Positions 1 through 5,951 of a stretch of DNA of 7,135 bases are shown one piece after another. The stretch's first letter is position 1; each line of letters opens with the position of its first letter. A program made the position numbers and the translations under genes. The notes beneath the pieces were generated by a model, which did not search any database, was not told where the DNA came from, and saw nothing but the letters and a program-made list of their open reading frames with translations. Origin of the DNA: Flavobacteriaceae bacterium (lineage in GTDB: Bacteria > Bacteroidota > Bacteroidia > Flavobacteriales > Flavobacteriaceae); NCBI GenBank assembly GCA_016763215.1, contig JAESUF010000001.1, positions 1-7,135 of the forward strand, given 5' to 3'.

Positions 1-155
1 ATTGCTGGATACATTTTAAAAGCTTCAATAAACTCACCTTTAGTAAGTAAAATAAAGGATCTTTGTAGCCCGCAACCCAAACAGTCTACCCCAAACAATT
101 GCTTGCTATAGCAGGGCAACATATAATCTTCTATTTGTAAGAAAAGAGTTCTCAC
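1..155 (-). CDS. DUF2752 family protein, second copy (partial, C-terminus off the left edge)
   Basis: The visible N-terminal 51 residues carry the DUF2752 signature: a Cys in LPC, a short spacer, then DCLGCGLQRS, followed by GEFIEAFKMYPA, which matches the segment after the motif in short Bacteroidota members of the family. The function of DUF2752 is unknown; members are small membrane proteins with a Cys-x-x-Cys-Gly motif. The likely start is GTG at 155-153, because it lies 2 nt after the ybaB stop and allows the residues LQIEDYMLPC, which look like family sequence. An ATG at 122-120 would also work but gives a very short N-terminus before the first Cys. An in-frame TAA lies just upstream of the GTG. 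The usual Pro of CPGCG is Leu here. The short, coupled spacing implies co-transcription with ybaB. Family assignment is firm; the start is uncertain and the 3' end is not in the window. Confidence 0.8.
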   Translation of the reverse strand, partial: MRTLFLQIEDYMLPCYSKQLFGVDCLGCGLQRSFILLTKGEFIEAFKMYPA

Positions 156-157
156 AG

Positions 158-478
158 TTATTTAAAAAGATCCATTCCTGGGATATTAGGCATCCCGCTT
201 TTTGCAGCAACAGCCATTTCTTGTTCGTTAATTTCACTAGCTCTTGCAAGAGCTTTGTTTAATGTAAGTACTAAGTAATCTTCTAACTCTTCAGGATCAT
301 TCATTACAGATCCATCAATTTGTATTGCTCTAATAATTCTATTAGCAGTCACAGTGACCTTTACTTTCCCTTGTAGTTCTTCGTCAATCAATACAGTATC
401 CAATCGCTTCTTTGTTTCCTCAATCTTTTGTTGCGCTTGCTGCAATTGATTCATCATCCCAGACATATCTCCAAACAT
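158..478 (-). CDS. ybaB: YbaB/EbfC family nucleoid-associated protein
   Basis: The 106-residue product matches the YbaB/EbfC family in length and layout. It has an N-terminal Met/Gln-rich helix ([17 protein letters not shown]), a coiled-coil-like stretch to about residue 28, a central beta region ([19 protein letters not shown]), the acidic [17 protein letters not shown] segment, and a C-terminus with a GMPNIPGM tail. Family members are dimeric cytoplasmic DNA-binding proteins that coat DNA and affect gene expression. In many bacteria the gene sits beside dnaX and recR; here neither is present and it lies between two DUF2752 genes. A TAnnTTTG promoter box lies 28 nt upstream of the ATG, so it probably begins its own transcript, with the second DUF2752 gene behind it. 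An internal ATG at codon 5 is a possible alternative start, but M1 keeps the usual MFGDM N-terminus. Confidence 0.95.
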   Translation of the reverse strand: MFGDMSGMMNQLQQAQQKIEETKKRLDTVLIDEELQGKVKVTVTANRIIRAIQIDGSVMNDPEELEDYLVLTLNKALARASEINEQEMAVAAKSGMPNIPGMDLFK

Positions 479-506
479 AGTTTTAATGTATAAATATTAG
501 TACCAC

Positions 507-534
507 CAAAGTTACTCTTTTTTATGCCAACAAA
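507..534 (-). promoter_or_regulatory. Predicted Bacteroidota-type promoter for ybaB
   Basis: On the minus strand TAACTTTG (514 down to 507) matches the Bacteroidota -7 consensus TAnnTTTG exactly. A TTTG at 534-531 could be the -33 element; the 16-bp gap is at the short end of the usual range. Transcription would begin at about 500, leaving a leader of roughly 20 nt before the ybaB ATG at 478. Predicted by motif only. Confidence 0.6.
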
Positions 535-545
535 TTTGTTCATAA
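522..545. repeat. Inverted repeat overlapping the -33 region of ybaB
   Basis: AACAAATTTGTT at 529-540 is a perfect 12-bp palindrome. Outer arms TTATG (522-526) and CATAA (541-545) extend it, with two unpaired bases (CC at 527-528) on one side. It covers the proposed -33 element of the ybaB promoter and lies between the upstream DUF2752 stop and ybaB. A dimeric regulator site is one reading. A terminator is less likely because the core is AT-only and leaves almost no loop. Confidence 0.5.
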
Positions 546-565
546 CGTAACTTCTTTTAGTGTTC

Positions 566-943
566 TTACGGAGCTAGAAAATGAAAAGGACTGATGTGTA
601 AATTTCGTACTATCCAAAAAAGGACAATGATTCCGAAAATAATATATGGCGATTTTGGATGGTATACTAATGTGTAAAATTTTTCTTTTGAATAGAGAAA
701 CAATCCACCACCAAAGAGCAACGTACCTATCATTAGAGCATTGTGGCTTATAGCATCAATGAGGTGTAAATGTGTTAGATCGTGTATGGCTCTTTGTGAA
801 CCACATCCAGGGCAGTATAGCCCTGTAAACGTATAAAAAGGACATTCAGGGAAAAAATTAGTAGTACTTGGGTTGTATAAAAAATAAAGGGATAGAAGCA
901 CTATTGCTGATATCCCAATAAATAGTTTGTATTTCTTATTCAT
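566..943 (-). CDS. DUF2752 family membrane protein, first copy
   Basis: The product is 125 residues. The DUF2752 signature is complete: C34-P-F, then C44-P-G-C47-G-S-Q-R51, followed by AISHNAL around residues 64-70. Three hydrophobic segments are visible at about 7-23, 69-84 and 99-112, so it is probably an inner-membrane protein with the Cys motif between the first and second segments. The last helix carries a WIVRN motif. Function is unknown; the paired cysteines suggest metal binding or redox chemistry, but nothing here proves it. The ATG at 943-941 directly follows the stop of the CD225-type gene (TAAATG with no gap), which points to translational coupling and a shared mRNA. The gene ends 87 nt before ybaB, which has its own promoter. 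It is distinct from the DUF2752 gene at the left edge, being longer and with an extra N-terminal helix. Confidence 0.9.
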   Translation of the reverse strand: MNKKYKLFIGISAIVLLSLYFLYNPSTTNFFPECPFYTFTGLYCPGCGSQRAIHDLTHLHLIDAISHNALMIGTLLFGGGLFLYSKEKFYTLVYHPKSPYIIFGIIVLFWIVRNLHISPFHFLAP

Positions 944-1216
944 TTACTCAAATTCACCTAAAGTAGATGCAAATAAAGCAGCAAAGAAAAGAAAGTATAA
1001 AATAATTCCGACGATGGCTACAGCTGCAGAAACAATAGCCCATGTTTTAGCATTTTTAGAAGCAGTAATGGCCTCGTCAAAGCGGCCTTAAGCGTATAAT
1101 CCATTAACTTTAGCGGCATAAATAATGCTTACAATTCCAGCAGGTAAACAACATAAAATAGTTGTTAAAATTGCAAAAACAAGGTAATTTTCCGGTCTTG
1201 GTTGATTCTGATCCAT
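944..1216 (-). pseudogene. CD225/dispanin family membrane protein, interrupted by an in-frame TAA
   Basis: Read from ATG 1216-1214, the frame gives a recognisable CD225/dispanin protein of 90 codons plus a final TAA (946-944), but codon 43 (1090-1088) is TAA. Before it are NYLVFAILTTILCCLPAG and IVSIIYAAKVNGLYA; after it GRFDEAITASKNAKTW and a second hydrophobic segment (about 60-83). Together these match the family pattern, including the CCLP-G core, the AAKVN stretch and the G-x-x-x-x-A...S-x-x-A-K-x-W region. The frame is intact on both sides, so this is a single substitution (for example CAA to TAA), not an indel. No ATG, GTG or TTG follows the stop, so the second half cannot be restarted at an ordinary codon. 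Translation would yield a 42-residue stub with only the first hydrophobic segment. A sequencing error is possible. Its real stop abuts the DUF2752 start. Only a weak, partial -7-like sequence was seen upstream. Confidence 0.8.
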
Positions 1217-1290
1217 TATTTGATTTTTAGTTAGTATTATGCTACAATATAAGTAATTATTTTTGCTCTTGTATATTCCTAATTAAGAGG

Positions 1291-1330
1291 TATGGGGAAA
1301 TCTTACCATCCGCTATGGGAATAAGTCTTA
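1291..1330. repeat. Imperfect direct repeat in the divergent intergenic region
   Basis: TATGGGGAAATCTTA (1291-1305) recurs as TATGGGAATAAGTCTTA (1314-1330), with one base lost and three gained. The second copy runs into the -7 box of the peptidase gene. The unit spacing is 23 bp, about two helical turns, which would suit paired binding of a regulator, though chance similarity in AT-rich DNA is possible. The rest of the 144-bp space between the divergent genes (1217-1360) shows nothing else that I can name. Confidence 0.35.
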
Positions 1331-1336
1331 TTTTTG
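1329..1336 (+). promoter_or_regulatory. Predicted -7 element of the oligopeptidase B gene
   Basis: TATTTTTG matches TAnnTTTG exactly and is followed by CACCCG, as at the next gene. No clear TTG -33 element lies at the expected distance; TTA at 1303-1305 is the nearest. Transcription from about 1341-1344 would give a short leader to ATG 1361 and would exclude a TTG start at 1334, which lies inside the box. Confidence 0.6.
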
Positions 1337-1360
1337 CACCCGAAAAGTAAATTAGAGAAC

Positions 1361-3460
1361 ATGAAGAGTACAGACGCAAAATCGCCTGTTGCAGAGAAAT
1401 TACCAAAAGAATTAACCATCCATAACGATACGAGAATCGATAATTATTTTTGGATGCGCTTATCAGAAGAGCAAAAGAATGCTAAAGAGAAAGACGAACA
1501 GACTCAAAAAGTCTATGATTACTTACATGAGGAGAATAAATATCATGATGATGTAATGTCTCATACCAATGATTTTAAAGAGTCATTGTTTCAAGAGATG
1601 AAAGGACGGATTAAAGAAGATGATGAATCTGTACCTTACTATAAGAATAACTATTACTACATTTCTCGCTTCGAGAAAGGAAATCAATATCCTATCTATG
1701 CTCGTAAAAAAGAAAATTTAGAGGCAGCTGAAGAAATCATGTTCAACGTAAATGAAGAAGCGGAAGGACACGATTATTTTCAATTAGGCGGACTGAATAT
1801 AAGTCCAGATAATAAGCTAGCGGCTTATGCCATAGATACTGTAAGTAGGAGACAATATGTGATTTATGTTAAAAATTTAGAAACAGGGGAAGTATATGCA
1901 GACAAAATAGAGAACACTACGGGTGGTTCTGTTTGGGCCAATGATAATAAGACCCTTTTTTATGTAAAGAAAGATCCCGTTACGTTGCGTAGCGAAAAAA
2001 TCTATCGACATGTTTTAGGAACTGATACTTCAGAAGATGTGGAAGTATTTCATGAAAAAGATGAAACTTTTGGAACCTACGTTTACAAAACCAAATCTCA
2101 AAAATATATTGTGATTGGTAGTTATAGTAGTGTTTCTAGTGAGTATAGTGTCATTTCTGCTGACGATCCAGAAGGAGAATTTACGCTAATTCAAAAACGT
2201 GAGCGAGATTTAGAATACAGCCTAGCTCATTACAGAGACGATTTTTATATCCTAACCAATAAAGATGGTGCCAAGAACTATAAGTTAATGAAAACGTCAG
2301 TTGATAAAACTGAAAAAGAACATTGGATAGATGTAATTCCGCACAGAGAAGATACCCTGTTAGAAGATGTTTCAATTTTTAAAGAATACTTAGTTATAGA
2401 AGAAAGTACCAATGGACTAAATACAATTAGAATTAAACGGTGGGATGGTACAAAAGAGTACTATTTGCCCTTTAGTGAAGAAACTTATTCGGTAGGTGTC
2501 TATTCTAACCCAGAATTTGATACTGATGTTATTCGGTATTCATACAATTCACTTACAACTCCAAATTCGGTGATTGATTTTAATATGAAAGATCAATCGA
2601 AAGAAATCAAAAAAGAACAGGAGGTTCTTGGAGGTAAATTTGATAAATCGAATTATAAAAGTGAACGTGTTTGGGCAACAGCAAAAGATGGAAAAAAAGT
2701 AGCCATTTCTTTAGTGTTTCATAAAGATACCAAGTTAGGAAAGGATACTCCATTGCTACAATATGCTTATGGGTCTTATGGATATACAATTTCTGACGGA
2801 TTTTCAACCACACGATTAAGTTTGTTAGACAGAGGTTTTGTTTACGCCTTAGCTCATGTTCGAGGAGGTCAGTATTTAGGAAGATCGTGGTATGATGATG
2901 GTAAAATGTTGCACAAGAAAAATACATTTACAGATTTTATTGATTGTTCAAAATACTTAATTGAAAAGAACTACACTTCATCGAATCACCTCTATGCAAT
3001 GGGTGGGTCTGCTGGAGGTTTATTAATGGGAGCTATTGTAAACATGAATCCAGAGTTGTACAATGGAATTGTAGCAGCAGTCCCTTTTGTGGATGTGATT
3101 TCAACCATGTTAGATGAAAGTATTCCTTTAACTACAGGAGAATTTGATGAATGGGGGAATCCTAAAGAGAAGAAATATTATGATTATATTTTATCCTATT
3201 CTCCATACGATCAAGTAGCAACAAAAGAATATCCAAACATGTTGGTAACTACAGGGTTGCATGATAGTCAGGTACAGTACTGGGAATCAGCAAAATGGGT
3301 AGCTAAATTACGTGATTTGAAAACAGATACAAATATTTTAATCATGCATACTAATATGGATGCAGGACATGGTGGAGCTTCAGGAAGATTTGATTCTTTG
3401 AAAGAAACAGCAAGAGATTACACCTTTTTCTTAGCTTTAGAAGATAAATTAGAAAAATAA
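1361..3460 (+). CDS. ptrB: Oligopeptidase B-like S9A serine peptidase
   Basis: The 699-residue product is an S9A peptidase of the oligopeptidase B type, a cytoplasmic enzyme that cuts short peptides after Arg or Lys. No signal peptide is present. The N-terminal segment (PVAEKLPKELTIHNDTRIDNYFWMR) is typical of the family. A beta-propeller of about residues 70-415 follows, then the alpha/beta-hydrolase domain (about 425-695). The triad is visible as Ser550 in GGSAGG, Asp635 in TGLHDSQ and His670 in AGHGGASGR. HVRGG (499-503) and LGRSWYDDGK are also conserved. Glu594 and Asp596 in TTGEFDEWGNP sit at the same distance from the Ser as the two Glu residues linked to basic P1 specificity in E. coli oligopeptidase B; the second is Asp here. 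ATG 1361 is chosen over an in-frame TTG at 1334 because that TTG is part of the promoter box. It is divergent from the CD225 gene and 56 nt from the next gene, which has its own promoter. Confidence 0.93.
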   Translation: MKSTDAKSPVAEKLPKELTIHNDTRIDNYFWMRLSEEQKNAKEKDEQTQKVYDYLHEENKYHDDVMSHTNDFKESLFQEMKGRIKEDDESVPYYKNNYYYISRFEKGNQYPIYARKKENLEAAEEIMFNVNEEAEGHDYFQLGGLNISPDNKLAAYAIDTVSRRQYVIYVKNLETGEVYADKIENTTGGSVWANDNKTLFYVKKDPVTLRSEKIYRHVLGTDTSEDVEVFHEKDETFGTYVYKTKSQKYIVIGSYSSVSSEYSVISADDPEGEFTLIQKRERDLEYSLAHYRDDFYILTNKDGAKNYKLMKTSVDKTEKEHWIDVIPHREDTLLEDVSIFKEYLVIEESTNGLNTIRIKRWDGTKEYYLPFSEETYSVGVYSNPEFDTDVIRYSYNSLTTPNSVIDFNMKDQSKEIKKEQEVLGGKFDKSNYKSERVWATAKDGKKVAISLVFHKDTKLGKDTPLLQYAYGSYGYTISDGFSTTRLSLLDRGFVYALAHVRGGQYLGRSWYDDGKMLHKKNTFTDFIDCSKYLIEKNYTSSNHLYAMGGSAGGLLMGAIVNMNPELYNGIVAAVPFVDVISTMLDESIPLTTGEFDEWGNPKEKKYYDYILSYSPYDQVATKEYPNMLVTTGLHDSQVQYWESAKWVAKLRDLKTDTNILIMHTNMDAGHGGASGRFDSLKETARDYTFFLALEDKLEK

Positions 3461-3462
3461 TT

Positions 3463-3470
3463 TAGTTTTG
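3463..3470 (+). promoter_or_regulatory. Predicted -7 element of the cysteine synthase-like gene
   Basis: TAGTTTTG matches TAnnTTTG exactly and begins 2 nt after the peptidase stop codon. It is followed by CACCTG, nearly the same as the CACCCG after the peptidase -7 box. No TTG is seen at the usual -33 distance; TTTAG lies near there, within the end of the peptidase gene. It implies that this gene is transcribed at least partly on its own, with a leader of about 40 nt. Confidence 0.55.
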
Positions 3471-3484
3471 CACCTGAAACAAAA

Positions 3485-3502
3485 AAGACTTTGTGTAGTC
3501 TT
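3485..3502 (+). other. Small hairpin in the leader of the cysteine synthase-like gene
   Basis: AAGACT (3485-3490) and AGTCTT (3497-3502) form a perfect 6-bp stem around the loop TTGTGT. It lies between the predicted promoter and the ATG at 3517, so it would be near the 5' end of the mRNA. No U-run follows, so it is not a convincing terminator for the peptidase gene. It might affect mRNA stability or be chance. Confidence 0.35.
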
Positions 3503-3516
3503 CTTTGTGATAAAGA

Positions 3517-4569
3517 ATGAGAATGAATAGAAATCAAGGGATTTATAATAACATACTCGAATTAGTTGGTCAAACGCCAATGGTTCGATTGAGTCAAATT
3601 ACAAGAGATTTACCAGGAACATATTTTGCAAAATTAGAGATGTTTAATCCTGGACATTCATCAAAGGACAGAATTGCCTTACATATTGTTGAAAATGCAG
3701 AGAAAAAAGGAATCCTTAAACCTGGGAGTACTATTGTAGAGACTACTTCAGGAAATACAGGTTTTTCATTAGCTATGATAGCGATGGTAAAAGGATACCA
3801 ATGTAAATTAGCAGTAAGTGATAAATCATCTATAGATAAAATAGATGGATTGAGAGCCATGGGAGCAGAGGTCTATATTTGCCCTGCAAATGTCCCTTCA
3901 GACGACCCAAGGTCTTACTATGAAGTAGCAAAGAGAATCCATAAAGAAACTCCAAATTCAGTATACATTAACCAATATTTCAATGAATTGAATATTGAAG
4001 CGCATTATGCGACTACTGGACCTGAAATTTGGCAACAAACAGAAGGGAAAATTACTCATTTAGTTGTTGCTAGTGGAACAGGTGGAACTATTTCAGGTAC
4101 TGGGAACTATCTAAAAGAACAAAACCCGAAAATCAAGATTTTGGGTGTAGATGCAATAGGTTCAGTGCTGAAAAAATACCATGAGACAGGTGAATTTGAC
4201 GTGAATGAAATTCAGCCTTATAAAATTGAAGGTTTGGGGAAAAATTTAATTCCTACGGCAACAGATTTTTCTACGATAGACCTCTATGAAAAAGTGACAG
4301 ACAAAGATGCAGCATATAAAGCTAGAGAGATTATTCAAAAGGAAGGCATTTTTCCAGGATATACTTGTGGTGCAGTGATGCAGGCCACAGAGCAGTATGC
4401 AGAGAACGGGATGTTTACCAATGATAGTATCGTTGTGTTAATTTTTCCGGATCACGGATCGCGTTATATGAATAAAATTTATAGTGACGTATGGATGAAG
4501 GAACAAGGCTTTTTAGATTCACAAAAGCCTCAGAATAAACCAGTAAATTATATTGAATTACAAGAATAA
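3517..4569 (+). CDS. PLP-dependent cysteine synthase/cystathionine beta-synthase family enzyme; candidate cysteate synthase
   Basis: The 350-residue product is a fold-type II PLP enzyme that performs beta-replacement on serine or an activated serine. The PLP lysine is Lys50 in [11 protein letters not shown], the substrate-binding loop is TSGNTG (77-82), and the phosphate-binding loop is SGTGGT (186-191). [16 protein letters not shown] (317-332) and [14 protein letters not shown] resemble cystathionine beta-synthase more than CysK, but the C-terminal regulatory CBS domains are absent. The residue expected to contact the pyridine nitrogen, Ser in CysK (GISSG), aligns with Thr283 in GYTCGA. Likely reactions are cysteine formation from O-acetylserine, cystathionine formation, or cysteate formation from phosphoserine and sulfite. 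The next gene, an alpha-oxoamine synthase, makes the last attractive, because cysteate is the amino acid precursor of capnine. This pathway role is inferred; family membership is certain. It follows the peptidase gene by 56 nt and has its own predicted promoter. Confidence 0.92.
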   Translation: MRMNRNQGIYNNILELVGQTPMVRLSQITRDLPGTYFAKLEMFNPGHSSKDRIALHIVENAEKKGILKPGSTIVETTSGNTGFSLAMIAMVKGYQCKLAVSDKSSIDKIDGLRAMGAEVYICPANVPSDDPRSYYEVAKRIHKETPNSVYINQYFNELNIEAHYATTGPEIWQQTEGKITHLVVASGTGGTISGTGNYLKEQNPKIKILGVDAIGSVLKKYHETGEFDVNEIQPYKIEGLGKNLIPTATDFSTIDLYEKVTDKDAAYKAREIIQKEGIFPGYTCGAVMQATEQYAENGMFTNDSIVVLIFPDHGSRYMNKIYSDVWMKEQGFLDSQKPQNKPVNYIELQE

Positions 4570-4616
4570 ATCGTTTTTTGTATCATTGCAATATATAGAT
4601 TCAGTACCAATTTTAT

Positions 4617-4648
4617 TTGAATAACTCCTAAAAATTCGGTTACTTTAC
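4617..4648 (+). promoter_or_regulatory. Predicted promoter of the alpha-oxoamine synthase gene
   Basis: TTG at 4617-4619 and TACTTTAC at 4641-4648 are separated by 21 bp, which fits Bacteroidota -33/-7 spacing. The -7 box is imperfect (TAnnTT kept, last two bases differ), but with one base skipped it aligns with the boxes of the two upstream genes, and it too is followed by ACCCG. Transcription would start near 4655. The 116-nt gap between the two genes supports a separate start here, although read-through is likely. Confidence 0.5.
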
Positions 4649-4685
4649 ACCCGCTAAAAGCGATTAGTTAAGAAAACATTAAGAA

Positions 4686-5939
4686 ATGACGAACGACCTA
4701 TTTGATAGAATTAAAGCAGATAAAGGACCTGTAGGGAATTGGGCTGATAAAGCAGAAGGGTATTATGTATTTCCAAAATTGGATGGACCTATTTCTAATC
4801 GTATGTCTTTTAATGGAAAGAAATTAATTACTTGGAGTATCAATGACTATTTAGGGTTGGCAAATCATCCAGAAGTATTAAAGGTTGATGGAGAAGCCGC
4901 TTTAGAGTATGGTATGGCCTACCCAATGGGAGCAAGAATGATGTCTGGTCATACGAAATACCATGAACAATTAGAACAAGAATGCGCAAAATTTGTTGAG
5001 AAAGAAGCTTCCTATTTAGTGAATTTTGGCTACCAAGGAATGGTCTCTGCCATTGATGCTTTGGTAGGAAAGAATGATATCATTGTTTATGATGTTGATA
5101 CACATGCATGTATTATTGATGGTGTGAGATTACATCCAGGAAAGCGCTTTGTATACAAGCACAACGATATTGAAAGTTTTGAAAAAAACATGAAACGCGC
5201 TGTGAAAATGGCTGAAAAAACGGGTGGAGGAATCTTAGCGATTTCTGAAGGAGTTTTTGGAATGCGAGGAGAACAAGGGCGTTTAAAAGAAATTATTGAA
5301 TTAAAGAAAAAATACAACTTTAGATTCTTGGTAGATGATGCACATGGTTTTGGAACCTTAGGCGAAAACGGTAGAGGTACTGGTTTTGAACAAGGAGTAC
5401 AAGACGGCATTGATGTGTATTTTGCAACGTTCGCAAAATCCATGGCTGGAATTGGAGCTTTCTTCGCAGGAGATAAAGATGTAGTACAATATTTACAGTA
5501 CAATATGCGATCTCAAATGTTTGCTAAATCCTTGCCAATGGCAATGGTAAAAGGAGCATTAAAGCGTTTGGACATGATTCGTACCATGCCAGAATTAAAA
5601 GACAAGTTGTGGAAAAATACCAAAGCTTTACAATCTGGATTGCGTAATGCTGGATTCGATTTAGGAACAACACAAACCTGTATTACTCCTGTATATTTAA
5701 AAGGAGAAGTGCAAGAAGCAATGGCTTTGGTTCATGATTTAAGAGAGAACCACGGAGTATTTTGCTCTATTGTTGTATATCCAGTAATTCCAAAAGGATT
5801 GATCATCTTACGATTAATTCCTACGGCAACACATACGCAAGAAGATATCAATGAAACGATTGTTGCATTTTCAGCGATTCGAAGTAAATTAGAAAGCGGA
5901 AGCTACAAGCAAATTGCTGCTCAGATAATGGAAGGATAA
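4686..5939 (+). CDS. Alpha-oxoamine synthase (serine palmitoyltransferase type); candidate cysteate-fatty acyl transferase
   Basis: The 417-residue product is a fold-type I PLP enzyme of the alpha-oxoamine synthase family, which condenses an amino acid with an acyl thioester and releases CO2. Core residues are visible: the PLP lysine Lys251 in TFAKSMAGIGAF, Asp217 and His220 in VDDAHGFG, and His140 in DTHACIIDG, which should stack on the cofactor. SGHTKYHEQLE (87-97) and the C-terminal YPVIPKGLIILRLIPTA also fit the family. No membrane segment is seen, so it is probably soluble. Bacteroidota use such enzymes to make 3-ketosphinganine from serine (sphingolipids) or 3-ketocapnine from cysteate (sulfonolipids). 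The adjacent beta-replacement enzyme favours the second, but sequence alone cannot separate these, and 2-amino-3-ketobutyrate CoA ligase or 8-amino-7-oxononanoate synthase are less likely alternatives. The ATG is the first in frame after the promoter. A strong terminator follows 12 nt after the stop. Confidence 0.93.
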   Translation: MTNDLFDRIKADKGPVGNWADKAEGYYVFPKLDGPISNRMSFNGKKLITWSINDYLGLANHPEVLKVDGEAALEYGMAYPMGARMMSGHTKYHEQLEQECAKFVEKEASYLVNFGYQGMVSAIDALVGKNDIIVYDVDTHACIIDGVRLHPGKRFVYKHNDIESFEKNMKRAVKMAEKTGGGILAISEGVFGMRGEQGRLKEIIELKKKYNFRFLVDDAHGFGTLGENGRGTGFEQGVQDGIDVYFATFAKSMAGIGAFFAGDKDVVQYLQYNMRSQMFAKSLPMAMVKGALKRLDMIRTMPELKDKLWKNTKALQSGLRNAGFDLGTTQTCITPVYLKGEVQEAMALVHDLRENHGVFCSIVVYPVIPKGLIILRLIPTATHTQEDINETIVAFSAIRSKLESGSYKQIAAQIMEG

Positions 5940-5951
5940 TCTTCTTTGAAA

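Noticed and set aside
1244..1251. Minus-strand TATATTGT as a -7 box for the CD225 gene
   Set aside because: Only a partial match to TAnnTTTG, and no TTG at -33 distance; too weak to list as a promoter.
1334..1360. N-terminal extension of the peptidase from TTG 1334
   Set aside because: The codon is part of the -7 promoter box and the extra residues lack family similarity.
2181..2927. Two minus-strand open frames within the peptidase gene
   Set aside because: They lie opposite a well-supported gene, have low-complexity, Cys/His-rich composition and match no family that I know.
3594..3860. Minus-strand frame opposite the cysteine synthase-like gene
   Set aside because: It mirrors the conserved PLP-lysine region of the sense gene; no protein-family features or start signals of its own.
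4652..4662. Small hairpin CGCT-AAA-AGCG upstream of the oxoamine synthase gene
   Set aside because: The stem is only 4 bp and overlaps the likely transcription start, so it may not be fully transcribed.
5087..5503. Minus-strand frame of 138 codons opposite the oxoamine synthase gene
   Set aside because: Ser/Pro/Lys-rich antisense composition, no promoter, and full overlap with a conserved enzyme gene.
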